Shown piece after piece: positions 16,530 to 24,894 of a DNA stretch of 35,739 nucleotides; the first letter of the stretch is position 1; each line of letters starts with the position of its first letter. The notes under the pieces were generated by a model. It had not been told where the DNA came from and did no database searches. It saw only the letters and a program-made list of their open reading frames with translations. The position numbers were made by a program, and so were the translations under genes. Source of the DNA: CALZFJ01 sp964459845 (GTDB lineage Bacteria > Bacteroidota > Bacteroidia > Bacteroidales > Muribaculaceae); contig CAYWOC010000024.1 of the NCBI GenBank assembly GCA_964459845.1, forward strand, positions 1 through 35,739. Reading direction: 5' to 3'.

Positions 16530-16560
16530 TTGTGGGGGAGTGCTGCGGTGTGTAATTTTG
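16530..16560 (+). promoter_or_regulatory. Promoter for the cbiK-TonB receptor-PepSY operon
   Basis: TTG (16530-16532), a 20-nt spacer and TAATTTTG (16553-16560) match the Bacteroidetes pattern exactly. Transcription would start near 16567. That supports ATG 16592 over the upstream TTG 16577 as the start of the first gene. Confidence 0.65.
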
Positions 16561-16591
16561 TGCATCAAAAAAAGAATTGGTAGAGAAGATT

Positions 16592-17443
16592 ATGTTTAGG
16601 TTTATTCTATGTTTATTGTCGGTGCTTTTGTGTGCCGGCTATTCTGATGCGCAGAACGTTTTGGCATCAAAGTCGAAAACGGGTATATTGCTGGTGCATT
16701 ATGGTACACGGAAAGATGCCAGCCGCAAAGCCACGATTGATGTAATCGACAGTTTGGCAGTGGCAAGGTTCAGTGGCTGTGAGGTGGTCGAGGCATACGC
16801 CGCAGCTTCAGTGATAAAGTCGCTGGCGGCACGCGGCATCGAGAAGCTCACTATAGGTCAGGGTCTTGACAAGCTGATAGCCGACGGCTGCAAGAACGTG
16901 GTAGTACAAAGCACTATGCTGCTCGATGGTGTGATGAACGACATCGTGAAGACCGAGGTCAATAACCGCAAAGATAAGTTCAACAAAATAGAGGTGGCTC
17001 GCACACTGCTTTATTCAGTGGATGACTGCCGCCGCATGATCAGTGAGATTGCATCCCACATCAAGGCTGCCGACAGTGAGCAGGTGGTGATAGTGGGACA
17101 TGGCAGCGACAGCCCTGCAAATGCCATATATTCGCAGATTGTCTGCCTTGCCAAATATGAGGGTCGCCCTAATTGGCACGTGGGAACAATCGAGAGCTTC
17201 CCTACGCTCGACAACGTGCTTGCGCAATTAAAGCTCGACAAGCGCAAGAATGTGGTTGTTGTGCCTCTGCTGTTCATGGCTGGAAACCATAATGACGAGG
17301 ATATAAAAGGCGTGTGGGGCGCTGCTCTGAAAAAGGCAGGATATAAAGTGCGTTTCATCGACGAGGGTCTTGGCGAGATGCCTGAGATTCAGGAGTTAAT
17401 TATGAATAATATAAATCAACTAATAGAAAAGGTAAATGATTAA
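16592..17443 (+). CDS. cbiK: Exported CbiK-like cobalt/metal chelatase
   Basis: The family inserts Co2+ or Fe2+ into sirohydrochlorin. The start at ATG 16592 gives a clear signal peptide, MFRFILCLLSVLLCAGYSDA, so the enzyme is predicted to act in the periplasm, unlike the cytoplasmic biosynthetic CbiK. Chelatase motifs are present: GILLVHYGTRK, the histidine in VIVGHGSDSPANA, and the histidine in LLFMAGNHNDEDIKG. The gene overlaps the TonB receptor start by 8 bp (ATGATTAA), so the two are translationally coupled. An exported chelatase beside a TonB receptor and PepSY protein suggests metal removal from or insertion into an imported tetrapyrrole rather than B12 synthesis; no other cobalamin synthesis genes are nearby. 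Family call strong; direction of the reaction unknown. Confidence 0.88.
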   Translation: MFRFILCLLSVLLCAGYSDAQNVLASKSKTGILLVHYGTRKDASRKATIDVIDSLAVARFSGCEVVEAYAAASVIKSLAARGIEKLTIGQGLDKLIADGCKNVVVQSTMLLDGVMNDIVKTEVNNRKDKFNKIEVARTLLYSVDDCRRMISEIASHIKAADSEQVVIVGHGSDSPANAIYSQIVCLAKYEGRPNWHVGTIESFPTLDNVLAQLKLDKRKNVVVVPLLFMAGNHNDEDIKGVWGAALKKAGYKVRFIDEGLGEMPEIQELIMNNINQLIEKVND

Positions 17444-19511
17444 GAACAGATTGTTTTTGATGGCTTCGGCAAGTGTGCTTATGTCGGCACAGGTTGCCAA
17501 TGCGGCTTCTGCGGCATCTGCAAGTGGTGCTGAGTATAGCGACACGCTTAACCGAGTGTTTGAGCTAAATCCTATAGTTGTCACCGGTAACGGTCATCAT
17601 CAGTTGCTTAAATCCACGACTACACCAGTACATGTCATATCAAAGAATATGCTCAAAGAGACAGGTTTGACCGACTTTCAGGACGCGATGTCGCGCCTGA
17701 TGCCTCAAATCTCTTTCTCGCCAAACACGATGGGCTCATATCTGCGCCTTAACGGACTTGGCAACAAATATGTGCTGGTCTTGATTAACGGAAAAAAACT
17801 TATAGGCGATATCTCGGGAAATGTGGATCTCAGCCGAATCAATGTGGGCAAAATCAAGCGCATAGAGGTGCTTGACGGTGCGGCATCGTCGCTATATGGC
17901 TCGGATGCAATAGGCGGTGTTATCAACATCATCACCGACCAGCCGACCAATCAACTGATTTCGGTGACCTCAAATTCTCGTTTGTCGCGCAAGGGGCAGT
18001 GGAGCGAATCGGCCAACGTTGATATATACACCAAGGGTTTCGGCTCATATACATCGTTCAGCCACGATGCTGCTGACAGCTACCAGAACAGCAACCTAAC
18101 GCTTGATGATAAAGGCAACACGCTGGAGACCATCGACCCGCTCTTCGTGGGATATACTTCGAATGTTGTGAACCAGCGATTTACATACGATTTCCGTGAC
18201 AAGTTGTCGGTGTATTTCGGAGGCTCTTATTCGTGGAAGCGCACCAATCGTCCAGAACCAGTGGAAGGAAAAGAGGGTGGTTCGGCTTACGACATACGCA
18301 GCGAGGGCTGGCGATGGGAAGCAGGTGCTAAGTATAAGTTCTCGCGCCACTCTTTGCAATTTGATTTCATAAAGGATTCCTACGCCTATGGCAATGTTTA
18401 TGATGTGGCATCGGGTAAATATCAGGTGGGCGACTACATCATGAGCAAGAACCAGAAGTATTATGAAGGCGAATTGAAGGGAATTTTCAATTTCTACGAT
18501 GGAGCTACTACAATTATCGGTGCCGACTGGCGCAATGATTTCCTTGTGGCTACTGCCGGTGATGTGGATAATCATGTCTATACATGGGCAGGATATGCGC
18601 AGCACGATATGAAATTGTTTGAGAATATGTCGGCAACAGTTGGTGTGCGCTACACTCGCCATGAGGCATTCGGCAACAATTTCACGCCAAAGGTGGCACT
18701 TATGTATTCTCCCGGCAACTTCCGCTTCCGTGCAGCCTATTCTCAAGGTTTCCGCGCACCGGGGCTTGATGAGCTTTATTATCACTACTTCAAGTTGATG
18801 GCTGGTCGCCCAGTAATCACTTTCGGAAACAAAGATTTGAATGCTGAAAAGAGCAACTATGTGACGCTTAATGCTGAATACAGCAACCGTATGTTCTCGG
18901 TTTCGGTGATGGGATTTATGAATTTCATCGATGACATGATTATCAAGGACAAACTTAACATCGATGATGCCACGCTAACTGAACTGCGACAGGAATTTCC
19001 CGAAATGACCGACGCTCAAGCTGCCAAGCTGAAGACCTACAGCCGCTATATCAACAGCGACAAGGGTTCAATCAAGGGCTTGCAAGTGAATGCCAGCGTG
19101 AATGTGTTTGAGGGCTTCTCGGTGACTGGAAGCTATGCCTACACATACGCCCGCACAAAGACTGGCGATGAGTGGAAAGACCTTGAACGCTCGGTGCGCC
19201 ACACCGGGACAGTGGCTGCCAACTATAACCGCACATGGAACCGCTATACGCTAAATGTGAACTTGAACGGCCGCTTGCAGAGCAAGACCCTGTATCCCGA
19301 CTATGAGGATGCTCCGGGCTATGGAGTGTGGGGTATAAATACTACCCACACATTCAATGTGTCGAAGTGGTTCAACGTAATGCCGAGCGTAGGAGTGGAG
19401 AATATATTCAACAAGAAAGATGACCGCATCGACCACGACAACATTCGCCATGCACTTTATTCTCCGGGAAGAATGTTTGTGGTAGGCTTAAAAATCAACT
19501 TTAAAGGTTAA
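17436..19511 (+). CDS. TonB-dependent outer-membrane receptor
   Basis: The 691-residue protein has a signal peptide (MIKNRLFLMASASVLMSAQV), a plug domain starting with a TonB-box-like LNPIVVTGNG, and plug motifs VLVLINGKKL, IKRIEVLDGAASSLYGSDAI and GGVINIIT. The barrel includes the FRAAYSQGFRAPGLDELYYH signature and ends GLKINFKG. It is shorter than SusC proteins and lacks their N-terminal extension, so it fits the siderophore, heme or cobalamin receptor class. It overlaps the chelatase gene by 8 bp and precedes the PepSY gene by 10 bp. The partner genes point to a tetrapyrrole or metal complex as cargo. This is inferred from context. Confidence 0.93.
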   Translation: MIKNRLFLMASASVLMSAQVANAASAASASGAEYSDTLNRVFELNPIVVTGNGHHQLLKSTTTPVHVISKNMLKETGLTDFQDAMSRLMPQISFSPNTMGSYLRLNGLGNKYVLVLINGKKLIGDISGNVDLSRINVGKIKRIEVLDGAASSLYGSDAIGGVINIITDQPTNQLISVTSNSRLSRKGQWSESANVDIYTKGFGSYTSFSHDAADSYQNSNLTLDDKGNTLETIDPLFVGYTSNVVNQRFTYDFRDKLSVYFGGSYSWKRTNRPEPVEGKEGGSAYDIRSEGWRWEAGAKYKFSRHSLQFDFIKDSYAYGNVYDVASGKYQVGDYIMSKNQKYYEGELKGIFNFYDGATTIIGADWRNDFLVATAGDVDNHVYTWAGYAQHDMKLFENMSATVGVRYTRHEAFGNNFTPKVALMYSPGNFRFRAAYSQGFRAPGLDELYYHYFKLMAGRPVITFGNKDLNAEKSNYVTLNAEYSNRMFSVSVMGFMNFIDDMIIKDKLNIDDATLTELRQEFPEMTDAQAAKLKTYSRYINSDKGSIKGLQVNASVNVFEGFSVTGSYAYTYARTKTGDEWKDLERSVRHTGTVAANYNRTWNRYTLNVNLNGRLQSKTLYPDYEDAPGYGVWGINTTHTFNVSKWFNVMPSVGVENIFNKKDDRIDHDNIRHALYSPGRMFVVGLKINFKG

Positions 19512-19521
19512 TTTGAGGTAG

Positions 19522-20223
19522 ATGAATAAGAGCTTAATCTATAAGATACACTTGTGGCTGTCGATTCCATTGGGCATACTCATCACGGTGATATGCCTTT
19601 CGGGGGCAGCCCTTGTGTTCAAAGACGAGATACGCAGCACGCTGGGTATGCCAAAGGTGATTGCCCATGCCTCGCATCACAAGAAGGCAAGTGCCGATGT
19701 GCCAGCCGACAGCGTGATGGCATTTCAGAAAAAAGCTGCCGAGATGAAAAAGACAGGAATGACCGATAAACCTGACTTCTTCACCTACACCGCACGTCTG
19801 CACAAGTCGCTATTTGCAGGAAAAACAGGGAAATATATTGTCACCTATGTGACGCTGTTCTTCATAGTGATATTGATAACAGGAGTGTGGATTGTGTTCC
19901 CTCGCAACAGGGTACAGTGGCGGCAGCGGTTTGCTATCGACACAAAGCACGGACGGCGCAAACTGTGGTTTGACCTACACACATCGCTCGGTTACTGGGC
20001 AATATTGTGGATTCTGCTGCTTGCAGTGACTGGTGTGCTGTTCGGAATGCACGTCTTGCCGCGTGGCGATGCCATGAAGATTGCCCACGCAATTCATGTA
20101 GGCAGTTGGGGCGGAGTAGTGACTAAAACAATTACATTCGTTGCCAGCCTCATTGGCGCATCACTCCCCATAACTGGTTACTACCTATATTTCAAGAAGC
20201 GTTGTGCTAAGAAAAGACAGTAG
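19522..20223 (+). CDS. PepSY-associated TM protein, putative ferric/tetrapyrrole reductase component
   Basis: The 233-residue inner-membrane protein has four hydrophobic segments: near residues 10-35, 105-130, 150-175 and 195-220. It opens with IHLWLSIPLGI, and has TARLHKSLF and WFDLHTSLGYWAI later, the histidine pattern of PepSY_TM proteins, which may bind heme. The family often sits beside TonB siderophore receptors and is thought to reduce imported metal complexes. It is about half the size of many PepSY_TM proteins. It starts 10 bp after the receptor and ends the operon before a strong terminator. Family call good; activity inferred. Confidence 0.82.
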   Translation: MNKSLIYKIHLWLSIPLGILITVICLSGAALVFKDEIRSTLGMPKVIAHASHHKKASADVPADSVMAFQKKAAEMKKTGMTDKPDFFTYTARLHKSLFAGKTGKYIVTYVTLFFIVILITGVWIVFPRNRVQWRQRFAIDTKHGRRKLWFDLHTSLGYWAILWILLLAVTGVLFGMHVLPRGDAMKIAHAIHVGSWGGVVTKTITFVASLIGASLPITGYYLYFKKRCAKKRQ

Positions 20224-20269
20224 TCAATAGAGTTTATAGTCATACATATGCGTTTGTGTAACAACAAGG

Positions 20270-20308
20270 AAAGGCGGCAGTCACGATATTTCTGACTGCC
20301 GCCTTTTT
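20270..20308 (+). terminator. Strong intrinsic terminator after the PepSY gene
   Basis: A perfect 14-bp GC-rich stem (20270-20283 with 20293-20306) with a 9-nt loop ends in a T run (20304-20308). The gap from 20309 to 20426 shows nothing else; the peptide transporter converges from the right. Confidence 0.9.
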
Positions 20309-20426
20309 AATTATCTTTAATCTGTTCATTAATCCGTCGTTTTAATGTGAAAGAGTCCTTTTGAACACTATTCGCAAATGACTGATTTGAAATTATGCTG
20401 TGAGTTTTGCCGTTCGATTTTTTTCG

Positions 20427-21965
20427 TTACTTCATCATTTTGTTGAGTTTCGGGACAAGGAGGAACAGCACCAAGGCAGCAGCGCCGCTCATAAATACAA
20501 ACAGCATGAAGAAGTCGTGAAGATTGGCGACCTGATAGCCAAGAAAGCTCTTGGCCACTCCGTTCTCGGGATAGAAGCTGCTAAGCAGTCCGGCAAACTT
20601 GTTGGCTGCCGAGGAGCTAAGATACCACACTCCCATTATCAGCGATGAGAAACGCACCGGTGACAGTTGATACACGAGCGACAATCCTATCGGAGACAGG
20701 CACAGCTCACCCATTATGAAGAACCAATATAGACTGGTTATCCATAGCATACTCACTTTCACTCCTGGCTGAACGTCTTTCACACCATAGGCGATAATCA
20801 GGTATCCAGCAGCAAGCAGCAGAAGTCCGATGGCTTGCTTGCACGGCGAGCTTGGCTCAAGTCCGCGTTTATTGAGAAACGACCAGAATGCGGCGAATAT
20901 AGGGGCGAAAATTACAATCATAGTGGGCTTGAACGACTGGAAGTAAGCCGTAGGCATCTCCCACGACCCAATGTGTCGGTCGGTCTGCTCGTCGGCGAAG
21001 AATGTGAGTGATGCTCCAGCCTGTTCGTATGCCGACCAGAAGAATATCACGAAAAATGCGATAATGTAGATTACGCCTATTCTCACCTTTTCGGTGTGTG
21101 TTAGGCTTTTGTCGGTGATGATAACGAGTGGCATCACTATGGTTGTGGCATAAATTATGGAACCAATCCAGTCGGCTCCGGCAAATACACCTTCGGAGAT
21201 GTTTTCCCAATTTACAGAGAACAGCATCGACAAAGCTATGATGCTCACCACCATAATCGCATTGCGGCGTTGCGCGCCATGGTCTTTTGCTGTAGCAGTC
21301 TTGGCGCTGTCGTTGCGCTTAGGTGCCACTCCGAGTTGATGCCCATCGGGGGCAATAAGGTATTTGCTCTTGAAAATCTGGAATACAGCCGCGCCTATCA
21401 ACATACCGATGCTCGAAGCGAGGAATCCCCACTTGAAGTCTTCGGGGTGCCCGGTGTTGCCCACAAATCCGCAGAACAGCGGAGCGAGCATAGCTCCAGC
21501 ATTCACTCCCATATAGAATATGGTGTAGGCAGAGTCTTTCCGTTTGTCGTCGGAGCGGTAAAGGTCGCCCACCATAATCGATATGTTAGGCTTGAAAAAT
21601 CCGTTGCCGAGGATTAGGAGGGCAAGTCCACACAGCATAAGCCACTTGGCAAGGACCGCCTCTTGGAAATAGCAGGCGCTGATGAACAGCGAGAATTGTC
21701 CGAGTGCCATGATGAGCGCACCGACGATGATGGAGCGTCGGTTGCCCCAATAGCGGTCGGCTACATAGCCGCCAATTAGCGGAGTTAGATATACAAGACC
21801 GATGTAGCTGCCATACACTTGCGATGCAAACTCCTTGTCGAAGAGCAGTGCCTGTACCATATAAAGCACAAATAGCGCACGCATTCCGTAGTAGCTGAAG
21901 CGTTCCCACATCTCGGTGACGAACAGCAGATATAAACCCTTTGGATGACCTTTTGTTTGACTCAT
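20427..21965 (-). CDS. POT/PTR family proton-dependent oligopeptide transporter
   Basis: This inner-membrane symporter takes up di- and tripeptides with protons. The family signature FVTEMWERFSYYGMRALFVL lies at the N-terminus, followed by GGYVADRYWGNRRSI and, near 140-180, FKPNISIMVGDLY and YTIFYMGVNAGAML. About fourteen hydrophobic segments are visible. The frame extends to a TTG at 21983, but ATG 21965 (MSQTKGHPKG) is preferred and fits the promoter at 22012-22042. It stands alone between a terminator and its own promoter. Its size, about 512 residues, is normal for the family. Confidence 0.95.
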   Translation of the reverse strand: MSQTKGHPKGLYLLFVTEMWERFSYYGMRALFVLYMVQALLFDKEFASQVYGSYIGLVYLTPLIGGYVADRYWGNRRSIIVGALIMALGQFSLFISACYFQEAVLAKWLMLCGLALLILGNGFFKPNISIMVGDLYRSDDKRKDSAYTIFYMGVNAGAMLAPLFCGFVGNTGHPEDFKWGFLASSIGMLIGAAVFQIFKSKYLIAPDGHQLGVAPKRNDSAKTATAKDHGAQRRNAIMVVSIIALSMLFSVNWENISEGVFAGADWIGSIIYATTIVMPLVIITDKSLTHTEKVRIGVIYIIAFFVIFFWSAYEQAGASLTFFADEQTDRHIGSWEMPTAYFQSFKPTMIVIFAPIFAAFWSFLNKRGLEPSSPCKQAIGLLLLAAGYLIIAYGVKDVQPGVKVSMLWITSLYWFFIMGELCLSPIGLSLVYQLSPVRFSSLIMGVWYLSSSAANKFAGLLSSFYPENGVAKSFLGYQVANLHDFFMLFVFMSGAAALVLFLLVPKLNKMMK

Positions 21966-22011
21966 AAGCTTATAAAGTTGCAATTTGTAGTTTTTATAGA
22001 AATTTTGACTG

Positions 22012-22042
22012 CAAAATTAATTAAATAAGCCGAGAATGCAAA
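22012..22042 (-). promoter_or_regulatory. Promoter for the peptide transporter
   Basis: On the minus strand TTTG (22039-22042), a 19-nt spacer and TAATTTTG (22012-22019) fit the Bacteroidetes consensus fully. The leader before ATG 21965 would be about 40 nt. Confidence 0.7.
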
Positions 22043-22055
22043 GCAAAAGAAGCCC

Positions 22056-22088
22056 AATCGGCATTGCGCCAAGCGCTAATGCGCGATT
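22056..22088 (-). terminator. Terminator after the lemA-linked operon
   Basis: A 14-bp hairpin (22056-22069 with 22073-22088, two unpaired bases in the right arm, CAA loop) is followed on the minus strand by a T-rich stretch. It lies 37 bp past the stop of the 22125-23861 gene and just upstream of the transporter promoter. Confidence 0.5.
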
Positions 22089-22124
22089 TCGAATAATGTC
22101 TTGCTTGCAGGGTCGCTGTCGGTC

Positions 22125-23861
22125 TTAATGCACTTTCGATGCAATATGCCGGCGGTATAAATCGAGATTTGTTTCACCGAGTATGCTGCTGATGTGATTT
22201 ATGCGCTGGCTTTGAGTGATTGATGCATCATCCCGAAAGTCATTGTCCTCCTTGATATTGATATTGCCTTGTCCGGTGACTGGCAAGTATTCATCCCAAT
22301 ATACAGGAACATTGTGCCAACGTCCGTCGCCTCCGTATTTGCTGACATAAGACAAACGTTGAACACAGCGGTAGCCGTGGGCATATACTGTAATAGTGGA
22401 GCGGTCGTCTTTTCGTGACTTTTGCTCGGTTTTAAGAATGCAATTTGTGACGCAGCTCGGATGCCGGAAATGTTCTTCTCCCCAAAAGTTGGCCAATGCC
22501 TCATGTTCCCAAAAAGAACTGAAATGCTGCATTCCATGTCCATAGATGTCGCTTTGCGGCCGAATCTGTTGATACATTGGCACACAAAGCAATGGTGCGA
22601 AACTGAAGTATATGGCACGAAAGTAGCCGGCATTGAGAGTGTAGAAGTCGGCTTTTGCCTTATCATAATCGAAATTGCGGTATTGGTCGGGGTTCATGTC
22701 GAGGTCAATTCCTTGCAGATGATTTGGAATGATTACGTTTATCATTCTGCTTTTGTTGAAGTCAAAGTCATCTCCGTAACCCACTTTGTTGTCTTTAAGC
22801 AACTGGAGCATACTTTCTTGGGCCAAAGGCGTAAACAGCAGTGCAAATTGCTGGTTGTTGTTTCGGTCGCTCGTATTGAAAGCCACTTCAAAATCTTCGT
22901 TAGTCATCATCGCAAAGTCGGTGTCGGTCAGTTTTCTTGCCTTTTTGCGTAGAGCGCGTTTTTTTAATTTGAAAGATAGGGAGTTTTCTTTGCCAGCCAG
23001 TCCGCTCTGCTCACGATGGAAAATCAGGTCGGGTGCAGCCGTGTTTCCGTAGATTAAGCGAGTCTTCTCGTAATACTCGGGATAGGGGGCGGTTATGCTT
23101 GCAGTCAGAACCTCCGACCGATAGACTGTGTGATATTTGCCATCAGAGCCACGTTCACGTTCAGTCCATGTAATTGTTTTTGAGCCGTAGTAGGTCTTAG
23201 ACCCCATTTCCATTTTTCTTGTTCTGCATATCACAAACGGATTGCCATTGATAAGACCAGAATGTGAATATACGACTGAGCGTTCGGCATTAAACGAGTC
23301 ATCCCAGTTATAGGTTCTCCTCAGATCGGCTAAACGTTGTGTAGTGAAATATGGGTCAAATTCCAGACGTGGAACGGTTTTTGACATCATGCGGGTGAAT
23401 ACGTCCCAATCATATAACTGATTGAGCGCAGACATTTGCTCCCATGCTTCTTTCCTTAATTGATTGATTGTGGCGACCAACTCGTCACGCTCGGATTTCA
23501 ATTTTCCCAATCGTGGATGTACCCTGATAAAAAGATATGCGACGCCGGCTATTATCGCTGCTATTGTCAAAACAATCTCATTCGTTTCGAGTTCCTGTTC
23601 TAAAACGAAAGCTGCAACGACTCCGCCCACTACACATGCCCACAATAGCACGCACCAAGCAGTCCACCACCATATACGCGTTTTTAATGAAGACAAAGTG
23701 CTTTCTTTTGCATATATCTGGCGGCAAGTTTCACGATTGGCTTCGACATCGACATCAGCCTCTGCCGCCAATTCGGCAAAGGTGTCTTCTGCCACATTCT
23801 TAAAGCGGTCGCGAAAAACATTGACATATTCTGTCAATGGGTCATAAATGTCTTCCGGCAT
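22125..23861 (-). CDS. Uncharacterised two-helix membrane protein paired with LemA
   Basis: The 578-residue protein starts with an acidic segment, has two adjacent membrane helices (about 65-90 and 96-112: WWWTAWCVLLWACVVGGVVA and IVLTIAAIIAGVAYLFI), then a coiled coil near 115-145 and a long soluble domain. Visible blocks include TYYGSKTITWTERE, NDRN-like SDRNNNQQFALLFTPLAQES and QSDIYGHGMQHFSSFWEHEA. I do not recognise a catalytic motif. From memory it resembles the large proteins that accompany lemA in Bacteroidetes and Mollicutes. It lies 13 bp after lemA in one operon. A role with LemA at the inner membrane is the only inference I would make. Confidence 0.75.
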   Translation of the reverse strand: MPEDIYDPLTEYVNVFRDRFKNVAEDTFAELAAEADVDVEANRETCRQIYAKESTLSSLKTRIWWWTAWCVLLWACVVGGVVAAFVLEQELETNEIVLTIAAIIAGVAYLFIRVHPRLGKLKSERDELVATINQLRKEAWEQMSALNQLYDWDVFTRMMSKTVPRLEFDPYFTTQRLADLRRTYNWDDSFNAERSVVYSHSGLINGNPFVICRTRKMEMGSKTYYGSKTITWTERERGSDGKYHTVYRSEVLTASITAPYPEYYEKTRLIYGNTAAPDLIFHREQSGLAGKENSLSFKLKKRALRKKARKLTDTDFAMMTNEDFEVAFNTSDRNNNQQFALLFTPLAQESMLQLLKDNKVGYGDDFDFNKSRMINVIIPNHLQGIDLDMNPDQYRNFDYDKAKADFYTLNAGYFRAIYFSFAPLLCVPMYQQIRPQSDIYGHGMQHFSSFWEHEALANFWGEEHFRHPSCVTNCILKTEQKSRKDDRSTITVYAHGYRCVQRLSYVSKYGGDGRWHNVPVYWDEYLPVTGQGNINIKEDNDFRDDASITQSQRINHISSILGETNLDLYRRHIASKVH

Positions 23862-23874
23862 AGCAATCTATAGC

Positions 23875-24627
23875 TTAGAAGAACTTGCTTCTTGCCATTT
23901 GGCGAACTTCGGCTGAAGCTGTGAATGGAATGCGAGTGGTGTAGCCTTGTCGGGCTGCGACAATCATCTTTGTAGGCCAAGCAAAAATATCGGTATTCCA
24001 TTGTGTCACACGGCTGTTATAGACAGTGCGTGCGGCAGTTATTTCACGCTGCAAATAGCTGTTCTGCTGCATTGCGTCGGCAATTACATTATGAGCCTTC
24101 AAATCGGGATAAGCTTCAACTTGAGGGAACAGGCGCGCACATACTGAATCAATCTGCTGATTCTTCTCATTGCGATTTTCAGAATTAATGCTGCCGCCCC
24201 CACGAAGCGCTGCCACAGCCTTCATCACATCTTTGTCAAGGTCGATGGCACGATCTACAAGCCCTACCACATTTTGAAGAATCTGCACACGTTGTTCCAA
24301 AAAGTTGTCGATGTTTGATGCTTCAGCTTGAATGCGTTGCTCAAGTTGCTGAAAATAGTTGCGTGCTGAAATTTTCATGAAAATGAAAATCACGCCAGGC
24401 AATATGCCAGCCAAGCAGCCGGCTACGCCTACGAGCAAAGGATTTTCGAGGGTTGCCCCCATAATAAGCACATACAGCAATACCAACACTGGAATTGTCA
24501 CCCAAAGCGCAATTTCAAAAATAGTGGAACCGAACCCGACTGTAACAGGAATTTGACGGTCAATCACATGTATATCACGACCATTGTCATTGACAGGTCC
24601 TGTGACTTCATCTAATAAATTTGCCAT
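23875..24627 (-). CDS. lemA: LemA family membrane protein
   Basis: LemA proteins are small membrane-anchored helical proteins of uncertain function. ATG 24627 (MANLLDEV) is chosen over the TTG at 24666 because the promoter at 24664-24695 would overlap the longer form. There are two membrane helices (about 36-56 and 62-84), one more than the classic single N-terminal helix. The LemA helical domain follows: NIDNFLEQRVQILQNVVGLV, DLDKDVMKAVAALRGG, FPQVEAYPDLKAH and a final YNSRVTQWNTDIFAWPTKM, which matches the family's conserved YNxxVxxFN-like ending. It is first in a two-gene operon. Confidence 0.88.
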   Translation of the reverse strand: MANLLDEVTGPVNDNGRDIHVIDRQIPVTVGFGSTIFEIALWVTIPVLVLLYVLIMGATLENPLLVGVAGCLAGILPGVIFIFMKISARNYFQQLEQRIQAEASNIDNFLEQRVQILQNVVGLVDRAIDLDKDVMKAVAALRGGGSINSENRNEKNQQIDSVCARLFPQVEAYPDLKAHNVIADAMQQNSYLQREITAARTVYNSRVTQWNTDIFAWPTKMIVAARQGYTTRIPFTASAEVRQMARSKFF

Positions 24628-24663
24628 ATAAGTATCAGTTTTAATGTTTTCAATTAGTTGCAA

Positions 24664-24695
24664 CAAATATACTACAAAGATTGCATCAAGCCAAA
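24664..24695 (-). promoter_or_regulatory. Promoter for lemA operon
   Basis: On the minus strand TTTG (24692-24695), a 20-nt spacer and TATATTTG (24664-24671) match the Bacteroidetes pattern. Transcription would start near 24657, 30 nt before ATG 24627. Confidence 0.65.
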
Positions 24696-24804
24696 TATTT
24701 CATAACTATACTGCAAGATAAACTGCTGTTCTTTCTGGTAACTATATAGAAACTTACTATTTGTGTACAGATGATGGGGAAATGTGTATGAATAATTGCA
24801 ATTT

Positions 24805-24836
24805 TTTGTTAATGTGACCTATATTGTGTAACTTTG
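24805..24836 (+). promoter_or_regulatory. Promoter for the type IX secreted protein
   Basis: TTTG (24805-24808), a 20-nt spacer and TAACTTTG (24829-24836) fit the consensus. The start near 24843 gives a leader of about 52 nt ending in an A-rich stretch directly before ATG 24895, as is usual for Bacteroidetes genes without a strong Shine-Dalgarno. Confidence 0.7.
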
Positions 24837-24894
24837 TAGCCTAAATATTGAATATCTCTGACTAAATGATTGAAAATAATTTATAATTAAAAAA

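Larger units (their letters stand above)
16287..16591 (+). other. Intergenic region before the chelatase operon
   Basis: This 305-bp space holds a strong bipartite inverted repeat (16394-16441) and the promoter at 16530-16560. The first 100 bases also contain a small GGTG/CACC hairpin near 16328-16343. I looked for a cobalamin riboswitch and saw no convincing B12 box. No gene is supported here. Confidence 0.6.
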
